NCBI RefSeq assembly: GCF_001514125.1
Contig: NZ_KQ948562.1
Coordinates: 1 to 64,000, forward strand
Length of the DNA stretch: 64,000 nucleotides
Direction: 5' to 3'
DNA from: Streptomyces longwoodensis
Lineage (GTDB): Bacteria > Actinomycetota > Actinomycetes > Streptomycetales > Streptomycetaceae
Part shown: positions 1-7,618 of the stretch, piece after piece
How positions within the stretch are numbered: the first letter of the stretch is position 1
How the letters are laid out: each line of letters begins with the position of its first letter
The notes under the pieces: model-generated
Told to the model about the DNA's origin: nothing
Database searches by the model: none
What the model saw: the letters and a program-made list of their open reading frames with translations, nothing else
Translations under genes and position numbers: made by a program

Positions 1-88
1 GCTAGGCCGTGTCCGCAAAGTCCCTCCCCCAGAGGGGGGACCCCCCGCCCTCCGGGCGGACAACGGGACTTTGCGGACACGACCTAGC
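1..88. repeat. Miniature inverted-repeat element ending at the guaB3 stop codon
   Basis: The 24-base arms at 1-24 and 65-88 are inverted copies of each other with one mismatch, enclosing about 40 bases that hold smaller hairpins. Both ends read CTAG, so the element proper (5-84, starting GGCCGTGTCC) is flanked by a TA on each side, as expected for a TA target duplication. It carries no gene. The right TA is part of the TAG stop of guaB3, so the element can also act as the guaB3 transcription terminator. That it is a MITE of the IS5 type is inference from the repeats and the TA/CTAG context. Confidence 0.6.
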
Positions 89-1208
89 GGCGGTGCTGGG
101 AGTCCGCCACCGTCACCTCGACCCGCTGGAACTCCTTGAGCTCGCTGTAGCCCGTCGTGGCCATCGCGCGGCGCAGGGCGCCGAAGAGGTTCATGGAGCC
201 GTCGGGGGTGTGGGACGGGCCCGTGAGGACCTCCTCGATGGTGCCGACCGTGCCGAGGTCGACCTTCTTGCCGCGCGGCAGCTCCTCGTTCACGGCCTCC
301 ATGCCCCAGTGGTGGCCCCGGCCCGGCGCGTCCGTGGCGCGGGCCAGCGGGGAGCCCATCATCACCGCGTCGGCGCCGCAGGCGACCGCCTTGGGCAGGT
401 CGCCGGACCAGCCGACGCCGCCGTCCGCGATCACGTGCACGTACCGGCCGCCGGACTCGTCCATGTAGTCGCGGCGGGCCGCCGCCACGTCCGCGACCGC
501 CGTCGCCATCGGGACCTGGATGCCCAGCACGTTGCGCGTGGTGTGCGCCGCGCCGCCGCCGAAGCCGACCAGCACGCCCGCCGCGCCGGTGCGCATCAGG
601 TGCAGGGCCGCCGTGTACGTGGCGCAGCCGCCGACGATCACCGGGACGTCCAGCTCGTAGATGAACTGCTTCAGGTTCAGCGGCTCGTGCGCACCGGAGA
701 CGTGTTCGGCCGACACGGTCGTGCCGCGGATGACGAAGATGTCCACGCCCGCGTCCACGACGGCCTTGGAGAACTGCGCCGTGCGCTGCGGGGACAGCGC
801 GGCCGCCGTGACCACGCCGGAGTCGCGCACCTCCTTGATGCGCGCGCCGATCAGCTCCTCCTTGATGGGAGCCGCGTAGATCTCCTGGAGGCGGCGGGTG
901 GCCGACTCGGCGGGCAGCTCCACGATCTCGTCGAGCAGCGGCTGCGGGTCCTCGTAGCGCGTCCACAGGCCCTCGAGGTTCAGCACGCCGAGGCCGCCCA
1001 GCTCACCCATGCGGATCGCGGTGGCCGGGGAGACGACCGAGTCCATGGGGGCGGCCAGGAACGGCAGCTCGAAGCGGTAGGCGTCGATCTGCCAGGCGAT
1101 CGAGACCTCCTTCGGGTCGCGCGTACGACGGCTGGGGACGACGGCGATGTCGTCGAAGGCGTACGCCCGGCGGCCGCGCTTGCCGCGCCCGATCTCGATC
1201 TCAGTCAC
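84..1208 (-). CDS. guaB3: GuaB3 family IMP dehydrogenase-related protein
   Basis: This is a 374-residue TIM-barrel protein of the IMP dehydrogenase/GMP reductase superfamily, the actinobacterial GuaB3 branch, cytoplasmic. It opens MTEIEIGRGKRGRRAY and has no CBS pair between barrel elements, unlike GuaB. Flavoenzyme-like phosphate-binding signatures (IADGGVGWSGD, GADAVMMGSPLA) are intact. At the catalytic loop, where GuaB has S-I-C-T-T, this protein reads A-A-H-T-T, so the usual catalytic Cys is absent and true IMP oxidation is doubtful. It lies 194 bases downstream of guaB, separated by a strong hairpin. The stop codon is embedded in an inverted-repeat element. Family assignment is secure; the reaction is not. 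Confidence 0.93.
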   Translation of the reverse strand: MTEIEIGRGKRGRRAYAFDDIAVVPSRRTRDPKEVSIAWQIDAYRFELPFLAAPMDSVVSPATAIRMGELGGLGVLNLEGLWTRYEDPQPLLDEIVELPAESATRRLQEIYAAPIKEELIGARIKEVRDSGVVTAAALSPQRTAQFSKAVVDAGVDIFVIRGTTVSAEHVSGAHEPLNLKQFIYELDVPVIVGGCATYTAALHLMRTGAAGVLVGFGGGAAHTTRNVLGIQVPMATAVADVAAARRDYMDESGGRYVHVIADGGVGWSGDLPKAVACGADAVMMGSPLARATDAPGRGHHWGMEAVNEELPRGKKVDLGTVGTIEEVLTGPSHTPDGSMNLFGALRRAMATTGYSELKEFQRVEVTVADSQHRR

Positions 1209-1304
1209 GTCTGTGGCCTTTCCCTGATGCGTTGCAGCGTCTTCCAGTATCGCCGACGGTCGCCGACCGTCACGACAGCGGACGCCCGGACGTACCGGGA
1301 ACGC

Positions 1305-1344
1305 GCCGAGGGCGGCCCCGGATGGTCCCGGGGCCGCCCTCGGC
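1305..1344 (-). terminator. Hairpin terminator between guaB and guaB3
   Basis: A perfect 16-base-pair stem (1306-1321 with 1328-1343) has a 6-base loop. It lies downstream of guaB and upstream of guaB3 on the minus strand, so the two genes are probably separate transcripts or partly attenuated. Next to it, 1350-1371 holds two tandem copies of an 11-base unit (GGCGTCGGTCA). Confidence 0.7.
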
Positions 1345-1402
1345 GGACAGGCGTCGGTCAGGCGTCGGTCAGACGCTGACGGGCGTCACGCGTGCGTGCG
1401 CG

Positions 1403-2911
1403 TCACCGCTTGGCGCTGTAGTTCGGCGCCTCGACCGTCATCTGGATGTCGTGCGGGTGGCTCTCCTTCAGGCCCGCCGACGTGATCCGCACGAAGCGGC
1501 CGTTGGCCTGCAGCTCGGGCACCGTGCGGCCGCCGACGTAGAACATCGACTGGCGCAGGCCGCCGACCAGCTGGTGGACCACGGAGGACAGCGGGCCGCG
1601 GTAGGGCACCTGGCCCTCGATGCCCTCGGGGATCAGCTGCTCGTCGGAGGCGACGCCCTCCTGGAAGTAGCGGTCCTTGGAGAACGACCTGCGCTCGCCA
1701 CGGGTCTGCATGGCGCCCAGCGAGCCCATGCCGCGGTACGACTTGAACTGCTTGCCATTGATGAAGAGCAGCTCGCCCGGGGACTCCTCGCAGCCCGCGA
1801 GCAGCGAGCCCAGCATCACCGTGTCGGCGCCGGCGACCAGCGCCTTGGCGATGTCACCGGAGTACTGCAGGCCGCCGTCGCCGATGACCGGGACACCCGC
1901 CGCGCGGGCGGCCTCGGCGGCCTCGTAGATGGCCGTGACCTGCGGGACGCCGACACCGGCGACCACCCGGGTCGTACAGATGGAGCCCGGGCCGACGCCG
2001 ACCTTGATGCCGTCGGCGCCCGCGTCGACGAGCGCCTGGGCGCCGTCGCGGGTGGCGATGTTGCCGCCGATGACGTCCACGCGCGTGTGGTTCGACTTGA
2101 TCTTGGCGATCATGTCGCCGACCAGGCGGGAGTGGCCGTGCGCGGTGTCGACGACGATGAAGTCGACGCCCGCCTCGATCAGGGCCTGGGCGCGCTCGAA
2201 GGCGTCACCGGCGACACCGACCGCGGCACCGACCAGCAGGCGGCCCTCGGCGTCCTTGGCGGCGTTGGGGTACTTCTCCGCCTTGACGAAGTCCTTGACG
2301 GTGATCAGGCCCTTGAGGACGCCCTCGTCGTCGACCAGCGGCAGCTTCTCGATCTTGTGCTTGCGCAGCAGCTCCATGGCCTCGACGCCGGAGATGCCGA
2401 CCTTGCCGGTGACCAGCGGCATCGGCGTCATGACCTCGCGCACCCGGCGCGTGCGGTCCGACTCGAAGGCCATGTCGCGGTTGGTGACGATGCCGAGCAG
2501 CTTCTTGTTGCCGTCGGTGACCGGCACGCCGCTGATGCGGAACTTGGCGCACAGCGCGTCGGCCTCGGCCAGCGTGGCGTCCGGGTGCACGGTGATCGGG
2601 TCGGCGACCATCCCCGACTCGGACCGCTTGACCAGGTCGACCTGGTTGGCCTGGTCCTCGATGGAGAGGTTGCGGTGCAGGACGCCGACGCCGCCCTGGC
2701 GGGCCATCGCGATCGCCATGCGCGACTCGGTGACCTTGTCCATGGCGGCGGACAGCAGCGGGATGTTCACCCGCACGTTCTTGGAGACGTACGAGGCGGT
2801 GTCGATCTCGTCGGGTGCCATGTCCGACGAGCCCGGCAGCAGCAGCACGTCGTCGTAGGTCAGCCCGAGCGTCGCGAATTTGTCGGGCACTCCGTCGACG
2901 TTGGCAGTCAT
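1403..2911 (-). CDS. guaB: Inosine-5'-monophosphate dehydrogenase
   Basis: GuaB oxidises IMP to XMP with NAD+, the committed step of guanine nucleotide synthesis. The 502-residue protein has the normal length. The barrel is interrupted at roughly residues 105-225 by two CBS domains (around ISGVPVTDGNKKLLGIV and IEKLPLVDDEGVLKGL). The catalytic loop GPGSICTTRVVAG carries the active Cys, and the flap RGMGSLGAM and GADTVMLGSLLAG segments are present. The start is an ATG preceded by a GGAAGG-like ribosome site. It sits between shbA upstream and guaB3 downstream, both on the same strand. Supply of GTP links it to growth and (p)ppGpp physiology; that regulatory link is general knowledge. Confidence 0.98.
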   Translation of the reverse strand: MTANVDGVPDKFATLGLTYDDVLLLPGSSDMAPDEIDTASYVSKNVRVNIPLLSAAMDKVTESRMAIAMARQGGVGVLHRNLSIEDQANQVDLVKRSESGMVADPITVHPDATLAEADALCAKFRISGVPVTDGNKKLLGIVTNRDMAFESDRTRRVREVMTPMPLVTGKVGISGVEAMELLRKHKIEKLPLVDDEGVLKGLITVKDFVKAEKYPNAAKDAEGRLLVGAAVGVAGDAFERAQALIEAGVDFIVVDTAHGHSRLVGDMIAKIKSNHTRVDVIGGNIATRDGAQALVDAGADGIKVGVGPGSICTTRVVAGVGVPQVTAIYEAAEAARAAGVPVIGDGGLQYSGDIAKALVAGADTVMLGSLLAGCEESPGELLFINGKQFKSYRGMGSLGAMQTRGERRSFSKDRYFQEGVASDEQLIPEGIEGQVPYRGPLSSVVHQLVGGLRQSMFYVGGRTVPELQANGRFVRITSAGLKESHPHDIQMTVEAPNYSAKR

Positions 2912-3064
2912 GACACCTTCCCCAAATGGCCTTGATCGGTGCGGATGTCCATGCTAACGGGAAGCGGGGTGGTCTCATTCCACGGCCGGAGGCCGCCCCC
3001 GGCTTCGTACGTTCGTACGGACCGGGTCCACGCCCTGTTCACGAACGGGCCAACTCCGCGTGCC

Positions 3065-3745
3065 CTACTGCTCGGCGAGCGCGCGCAGCCGGCTGAGCGC
3101 GCGGTGCTGCGCCACCCGTACCGCCCCGGGTGACATTCCCAACATCTGTCCGGTCTCCTCGGCGGTCAGGCCCACCGCGATCCGCAGCAGCAGCAGCTCG
3201 CGCTGGTTCTCCGGGAGGTTCGCGAGGAGCTTCTTCGCCCACTCCGCGTCGCTGCTGAGCAGGGCGCGCTCCTCGGGTCCGAGGGAGTCGTCGGGCCGCT
3301 CGGGCATCTCGTCGGAGGGCACGGCCGTGGACCCCGGGTGGCGCATGGCCGCCCGCTGGAGGTCGGCCACCTTGTGCGCGGCGATGGCGAAGACGAACGC
3401 CTCGAAGGGGCGGCCGGTGTCCTTGTAGCGCGGCAGGGCGAGCAGGACGGCGACGCAGACCTCCTGCGCCAGGTCCTCCACGAAGTGCCGGGCGTCGCCG
3501 GGCAGCCGGGACAGACGGGTGCGGCAGTAGCGCAGGGCGAGGGGGTGGACGTGGGCGAGCAGGTCGTGCGTCGCCTGCTCGTCCCCGTCGACGGCGCGGT
3601 GCACGAGTGGGCCGATCGTCCCCTGGGCAGGAGTGGCCGCCTCGTCGTCGCGCATCGGTCCATGGTGCCCTGCGCGCGTCGGGTCCGCGGCACCGCGCCC
3701 GTCGTTGTGCACCGAAGCGTTATGAGCAGGTGCGCCGGAACTCAT
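3065..3745 (-). CDS. shbA: ECF RNA polymerase sigma factor, ShbA-like
   Basis: Region 2 (residues about 60-130, HFVEDLAQEVCVAVL, RPFEAFVFAIAAHKVAD) and region 4 (about 165-225, ENQRELLLLRIAVGLTAEET, SPGAVRVAQHRALSRLR) of an ECF sigma factor are clear. The position between guaB and bldM matches the gene known in S. griseus and S. coelicolor as shbA, whose product drives transcription of the principal sigma gene hrdB. I chose the ATG at 3745 (226 residues) because GGAGGG lies 9 bases upstream. A GTG at 3796 and an ATG giving about 195 residues are alternatives, and the first 30 residues are low-complexity. Identity as ShbA rests on synteny plus family; no anti-sigma gene is adjacent. Confidence 0.82.
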   Translation of the reverse strand: MSSGAPAHNASVHNDGRGAADPTRAGHHGPMRDDEAATPAQGTIGPLVHRAVDGDEQATHDLLAHVHPLALRYCRTRLSRLPGDARHFVEDLAQEVCVAVLLALPRYKDTGRPFEAFVFAIAAHKVADLQRAAMRHPGSTAVPSDEMPERPDDSLGPEERALLSSDAEWAKKLLANLPENQRELLLLRIAVGLTAEETGQMLGMSPGAVRVAQHRALSRLRALAEQ

Positions 3746-4172
3746 CCCCTGCGCCCTCCCCTTCCGCTCGACCGAATCGTCCCCGAGGAACTCCACACCT
3801 CAAGGATGCGGCATCCGCGCCGAAACGAGCAGCGGCCGTCGCGACCGAGCGCGGGACACCCCGCGCGCGGGGCCGCCGGGACGGGTGCGTGACGCCCCTC
3901 GCCCGGGCCCGCCAGGACGCCGCGGGCGTCCCGCACGGCACCGGCCGGACGGACGGGCGTCCACCCCGGCCGACCTGCGCGGAACGGCCCCGTCGACGTT
4001 CGCGCCCGGTCCGGCGGCCGGTGGGCCGGCGGCCACGCACGCGTGCGGGACGACGGGCCGCATACGGGACGAAAGGGCTCAACGCCGTGAGAAAGAACGC
4101 ACCGCCGAGCCGCCGCTTCTCCCCGGGCGGGTGGAGTTCCCGCCCGGCCGACGGGTCCCGGGCCGCGGGCCC
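3746..4172. other. Intergenic region upstream of shbA
   Basis: I see no credible gene here; the open frames on both strands are a GC-bias artefact. It should hold the shbA promoter. The one clear feature is a perfect 6-1-6 inverted repeat GGATGC-G-GCATCC at 3804-3816, about 60 bases upstream of the shbA start. A hairpin GGGCGGG/CCCGCCC near 4125-4145 is a possible bldM terminator component. Confidence 0.4.
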
Positions 4173-4406
4173 CAGGCCGTGTCTTCCGGGTCAGCCGAGG
4201 GCGTCGACCGGACGGGAGGGCCCCCGCTCCGGCACGGTCGGGCGCAGGCACCTCGGTCCCGACGGCCACGCCGCGGCACTCGACGGTGCCGCGGTCGGCG
4301 TCGCCGCGGGGGGCGCGCCCGTCCCGTTCGAGTGGGACGGGTGCGCGCGCCGCGCCGTACGCCCCCCAGGGGCGAGGCCCCGGGACGAACCGGGAGACAC
4401 GGCCTA
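4173..4406. repeat. Second inverted-repeat element, ending at the bldM stop codon
   Basis: The ends are imperfect inverted copies: GGCCGTGTCTTCCGGGTC from 4175 inward and GGCCGTGTCTCCCGGTTC from 4404 inward (complement). The right end abuts CTAG, whose TAG is the bldM stop; on the left the flank is CA, so a TA duplication would have decayed. The 230-base interior has no recognisable transposase. The terminal GGCCGTGTC is shared with the element at 1-88, which suggests related non-autonomous elements. Confidence 0.5.
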
Positions 4407-5015
4407 GCGGACGAGACCCCACCGGAAGCCCAGCGCGACCGCGTGGGCGCGGTCGGAGGCGCCGAGCTTCTTGAACAGCCGCCGGGCGTGGGTCTTGACG
4501 GTGTCCTCGGAGAGGAACAGCTCCCGGCCGATCTCCGCGTTGGAGCGGCCGTGGCTCATGCCCTCGAGCACCTGGATCTCCCGCGCGGTGAGCGTGGGTG
4601 CGGCGCCCATCTCGGCCGAGCGAAGCCTGCGCGGGGCGAGCCGCCAGGTCGGGTCGGCGAGGGCCTGGGTCACCGTGGCCCTCAACTCCGCGCGCGAGGC
4701 GTCCTTGTGGAGGTAGCCCCGGGCGCCGGCGGCGACCGCGAGCGCCACGCCGTCCAGGTCCTCGGCGACCGTCAGCATGATGATGCGTGCGCCGGGGTCG
4801 GCGGACAGCAGCCGCCGCACGGTCTCGACGCCGCCCAGACCGGGCATGCGCACGTCCATCAGGATGAGGTCGGAACGGTCGGCGCCCCAGCGGCGGAGGA
4901 CTTCCTCGCCGTTGGCCGCCGTGGTCACGCGCTCGACGCCGGGCACGGTCGCGACCGCGCGGCGCAGCGCCTCTCGGGCGAGCGGGGAGTCGTCACAGAC
5001 GAGGACGGAAGTCAT
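4404..5015 (-). CDS. bldM: BldM response-regulator-type transcription factor
   Basis: The 203-residue protein starts MTSVLVCDDSPLAREAL, as the known Streptomyces BldM does. Residues 1-120 are a receiver domain with Asp8/Asp9 and the acceptor Asp54 (LILMDVRMPG), and 135-203 a LuxR-type helix-turn-helix (LTAREIQVLEGMSHGRSNAEI, SEDTVKTHARRLFKKL). BldM controls aerial growth and sporulation genes alone or as a heterodimer with WhiI, and is known to work without canonical phosphorylation. The ATG has GGAGG 6 bases upstream. It is divergent from whiD and has a sigma-BldN-type promoter at 5139-5166. The stop codon is formed at the edge of an inverted-repeat element. Confidence 0.95.
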   Translation of the reverse strand: MTSVLVCDDSPLAREALRRAVATVPGVERVTTAANGEEVLRRWGADRSDLILMDVRMPGLGGVETVRRLLSADPGARIIMLTVAEDLDGVALAVAAGARGYLHKDASRAELRATVTQALADPTWRLAPRRLRSAEMGAAPTLTAREIQVLEGMSHGRSNAEIGRELFLSEDTVKTHARRLFKKLGASDRAHAVALGFRWGLVR

Positions 5016-5395
5016 GGCCGCCCTCCGCAGCTGATGCGCGTCACCTTGTGCCTCCAGGCTGGTACGAATCGTCACCTGTGCGGTCGACCGTCTCGGACGC
5101 CTGCCCGAGCGCTTGTGTTTTCAACCGCCTCCACACTCTCAACGACGGTCACTCGAAAGAGTTACGGGGCTGCGTGCACTCTTCGGCACTCTACGTGAGG
5201 GACCGGACACGACCCGGGGAAGCACTGCCGACCCTCAAGCTTTCATCACAAGCCGTGCCCCATTCGGCCCCATTTCTTCCCTTTTCCTGGTGTCTGAGGC
5301 TAGATTCGCAATGAGTCATATTTTCATCTCCTTAGATCGTAGTTGTACGGTCGTGGGCACCGTATCCGCTCTGAACGGCTACAAGGGGTCACGCA
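5016..5395. other. bldM-whiD divergent regulatory region
   Basis: This 380-base region, unusually AT-rich around 5300-5345, must carry the promoters of bldM (minus) and whiD (plus). A sigma-BldN-type promoter for bldM is identifiable (separate entry). For whiD no clear consensus is evident; a TAGATT near 5302 is a possible -10. No small gene is supported. Confidence 0.6.
5139..5166 (-). promoter_or_regulatory. Sigma-BldN-dependent promoter of bldM
   Basis: On the minus strand the sequence reads CGTAAC (5166-5161), a 16-base spacer and CGTTGA (5144-5139). This is what I recall as the sigma-BldN recognition pattern defined at the S. coelicolor bldM p1 promoter. Transcription would begin near 5131, giving a leader of about 115 bases before the bldM ATG. 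Confidence 0.8.
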
Positions 5396-5722
5396 ATGGC
5401 AGATTTCTCCCGCCTTCCCGGACCGAACGCGGACCTGTGGGACTGGCAGCTGCTGGCTGCCTGTCGCGGGGTGGACAGCTCGCTCTTCTTCCATCCGGAG
5501 GGCGAGCGCGGGGCGGCCCGGAGCGCTCGCGAGAACTCGGCCAAGGAGGTCTGCATGAGGTGCCCGGTACGTGCTCAGTGCGCGGCGCACGCGTTGGCGG
5601 TGCGCGAGCCGTACGGGGTGTGGGGCGGATTGACCGAGGACGAGCGCGAGGAGTTGATGGGGCGGGCCCGCACCCGCCTCGTATCGTCGTCGAGCGGCAT
5701 GGACACCGCTTCGAACAACTGA
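5396..5722 (+). CDS. whiD: WhiD, WhiB-family iron-sulfur sporulation protein
   Basis: This 108-residue WhiB-like protein has four cysteines at 23, 53, 56 and 62 (AAC, VCMRCPVRAQC), which ligate a [4Fe-4S] cluster, followed by the GVWGG turn at about 77 and a basic C-terminal tail (MGRARTRL). The cysteine positions match those known for S. coelicolor WhiD, which is needed for late sporulation septation and spore maturation, and which binds the principal sigma factor. An AAGGGG ribosome site lies 9 bases before the ATG. It is divergent from bldM and followed by a hairpin terminator at 5776-5811. Confidence 0.96.
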   Translation: MADFSRLPGPNADLWDWQLLAACRGVDSSLFFHPEGERGAARSARENSAKEVCMRCPVRAQCAAHALAVREPYGVWGGLTEDEREELMGRARTRLVSSSSGMDTASNN

Positions 5723-5775
5723 AGGAACGTTTCCGCACGATGTTGGAAGGTGTCGTCACCCCTCAGTGCACCGGC

Positions 5776-5811
5776 GGAGGGCATCCCGGACGTCAGGTCG
5801 GGACGCCCTCC
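5776..5811 (+). terminator. Terminator downstream of whiD
   Basis: A 13-base-pair stem with one mismatch (GGAGGGCATCCCG with CGGGACGCCCTCC) sits about 55 bases after the whiD stop and before the convergent LysR gene. It probably terminates in both directions. Confidence 0.7.
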
Positions 5812-5858
5812 GTGTCATTTCCGGCGGAGTCGCCCGCGGACGACGGGGGTTCCCGCGC

Positions 5859-6776
5859 TCAGCGCGGCCGCGCCGCCCGCTGGAGTTCACCGAGCGTCGC
5901 CGCCACCGCCGGCACCTGCGCTAGGTCGGGCAGGGTCAGCGCGACGATCTCGCGGCGCACCGCCGGTTCCAGCGTCACCGTACGCGCACCGCGCGGGCGT
6001 ACGGAGGCGACGGCCAGCTGCGGCAGCACGGCCACGCCGAGGCCGGCGCCGACCAGCCCCACCACGGCCGGGTAGTCGTCGGTGGCGAAGTCGATGCGGG
6101 GCGTGAAGCCCGCGCCCTCGCACACCTGCACCAACTGGCCCCGGCAGCGCGGGCACCCCGCGATCCACGGCTCGTCGGCCAGGTCCCCGATGGCGACGGA
6201 CCCCGCGGCGGCCAGCCGGTGCCGCTCGGGCACGAGCCCGACCAGACGGTCGGTCAGCAGCGGCCGTACGACGAGGTCGTCCCACTCCTCGGGGCCCGGG
6301 GCGCGCTCGGCGCCGGCCGGCTTCTCGTAGCGGAAGGCGAGGGCGACGTCGCAGTCGCCGGCGCGCAGCTTGTCCACCGACTCGGGCGGCTCGGCCTCCT
6401 CCAGGGAGACGCGGGTGCCGGGGTGGGCGGCGCGCAGGGCGGCCAGGGCGGTGGGGACGAGGGTCGAGCTGCCGCTCGGGAACGACACCAGGCGGACCCG
6501 GCCGGCGCGCAGCCCGGCGATCGCGGCGACCTCCTCCTCGGCCGCCGTCAGCCCGGCGAGGATGCCGGACGCGTGCCGCACGAGGGCTTCGCCCGCCTGG
6601 GTCAGGCGCATCTCGCGTCCGGTGCGCACCAGCAGGGGCGTGCCGACGGACGCCTCCAGGGCCTTCATCTGCTGGCTGACGGCGGGCTGGGTGCAGCCCA
6701 GCTCGCGCCCCGCCGCGGAGAAGGAGCCCGTGGCGGCGACGGCGCGCAGCACACGGAGATGACGGGCCTCGATCAC
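5859..6776 (-). CDS. LysR family transcriptional regulator
   Basis: The 305-residue protein begins with a GTG (MIEARHLRVLRAVAATGSFS) and shows the N-terminal LysR winged helix (AAGRELGCTQPAVSQQMKALE, residues about 18-40, then LLVRTGREMRLTQAGE). A periplasmic-binding-fold effector domain follows at about 90-300. The GCPRCRGQ segment in the effector domain is notable for two close cysteines, so redox or metal sensing is conceivable but unproven. It is divergent from the MOSC gene across 80 bases containing ATTATT/AATAAT and CATAAG-type palindromic bases, which suggests autoregulation and control of the neighbour. The target pathway is unknown. Confidence 0.88.
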   Translation of the reverse strand: MIEARHLRVLRAVAATGSFSAAGRELGCTQPAVSQQMKALEASVGTPLLVRTGREMRLTQAGEALVRHASGILAGLTAAEEEVAAIAGLRAGRVRLVSFPSGSSTLVPTALAALRAAHPGTRVSLEEAEPPESVDKLRAGDCDVALAFRYEKPAGAERAPGPEEWDDLVVRPLLTDRLVGLVPERHRLAAAGSVAIGDLADEPWIAGCPRCRGQLVQVCEGAGFTPRIDFATDDYPAVVGLVGAGLGVAVLPQLAVASVRPRGARTVTLEPAVRREIVALTLPDLAQVPAVAATLGELQRAARPR

Positions 6777-6856
6777 CCGTCGAGCATAAGCCAGACTTGG
6801 GCCGCGCGCCGAATAATGCGTGGACGCTTTGACCCCGGCCCGCCTACCGTGCGGGC
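6777..6856. promoter_or_regulatory. LysR-MOSC divergent promoter region
   Basis: These 80 bases separate two divergent starts. They contain AT-rich islands (GCATAAGCC near 6783 and CGAATAATGCG near 6810) in inverted orientation (GCATAA ... ATTATGC-like), a plausible LysR binding site of the T-N11-A class. Exact promoter elements cannot be fixed by eye. Confidence 0.4.
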
Positions 6857-7525
6857 ATGAGGCTTCTCTCCCTGAACCTGGGCCGGGCCGCGGCCGTCCC
6901 GTACACCGACCAGCCGCAGGGCCTGACCGGGATCGACAAGCGGCCCGTCGACCACCCCGTGCTGGTCACGGCGCCCGGTCCCAAGGGCACCGGGGGCAGC
7001 GGCCTGGCCGGGGACGCGGTGTGCGACCTGCGCCACCACGGCGGGGACGACCAGGCGGTGTACGCCGTCGCGCGCGAGGACCTCGACGCGTGGGAGCGCG
7101 AGCTGGGGCGCCCGCTGGCGAACGGCTCGTTCGGCGAGAACCTCACCACCGAGGGGCTCGACGTGTCGGACGCGGTGATCGGCGAGCGCTGGCAGGTCGG
7201 GGCCGAGCTGGTGCTGGAGGTGACCGGGGGCCGGATCCCGTGCCGGACGTTCCAGGGCCACCTGGGCGAGCGGGGCTGGGTCAGGCGGTTCACGCAGAAG
7301 GGCGCGACGGGGGCGTATCTGCGGGTGATCGTGCCCGGCGAGATCCGCGCGGGGGACGCGATACGGGTCGTGCACCGGCCCGGGCACGGGGTGACCGCCC
7401 GGATGGAGTTCCGGGCCACGACCACCGAGCGGGACCTGCTGCCGCGACTGCTGGACGCGGGCGAGGCCCTGCACCCGGAGGCGCTGGCGCAGGCGCGGAA
7501 GTACGTGGCGCGGCAGGGCGGCTGA
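6857..7525 (+). CDS. MOSC domain protein, YiiM-like
   Basis: The 222-residue protein matches the YiiM-type MOSC family: GDAVCDLRHHGGDDQAVYA (about 53-71), SFGENLTTEGLD (about 95-106), and the metal/sulfur-handling Cys in GGRIPCRTFQGHL (about 128). MOSC proteins bind molybdenum cofactor or handle sulfur; YiiM in E. coli reduces N-hydroxylated bases, so detoxification is a reasonable but unproven role. The C-terminal 60 residues fit the 3-alpha extension of YiiM. It is divergent from a LysR regulator and followed by a compound hairpin at 7537-7576. Confidence 0.85.
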   Translation: MRLLSLNLGRAAAVPYTDQPQGLTGIDKRPVDHPVLVTAPGPKGTGGSGLAGDAVCDLRHHGGDDQAVYAVAREDLDAWERELGRPLANGSFGENLTTEGLDVSDAVIGERWQVGAELVLEVTGGRIPCRTFQGHLGERGWVRRFTQKGATGAYLRVIVPGEIRAGDAIRVVHRPGHGVTARMEFRATTTERDLLPRLLDAGEALHPEALAQARKYVARQGG

Positions 7526-7536
7526 GCCCGCGTCAC

Positions 7537-7576
7537 CGGGGCCGGCCACCGTTTCCCACCTGGTGGGACGGCCCCG
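7537..7576 (+). terminator. Compound hairpin after the MOSC gene
   Basis: An outer stem CGGGGCCG/CGGCCCCG (7537-7544 with 7569-7576) encloses an inner stem TCCCAC/GTGGGA. It lies 12 bases after the MOSC stop codon, a terminator position. Confidence 0.55.
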
Positions 7577-7618
7577 TGCGCGCCGGACGCCGTCGGTCCG
7601 GGTCACTACGCTGCTGCC

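Noticed and set aside
1232..2935. Very long plus-strand open frame opposite guaB
   Set aside because: It is a GC-bias shadow of guaB: low-complexity Arg/Gly/Val/Asp/Leu composition, no family features, complete overlap with a sure gene.
3746..3796. Longer shbA start at GTG 3796
   Set aside because: It adds 17 residues without a good ribosome site, whereas the ATG at 3745 has GGAGGG at a suitable distance. It remains possible.
3797..4400. Several overlapping open frames on both strands between shbA and bldM
   Set aside because: None has a ribosome site, coding-type composition or known motif; the region contains an inverted-repeat element and regulatory DNA.
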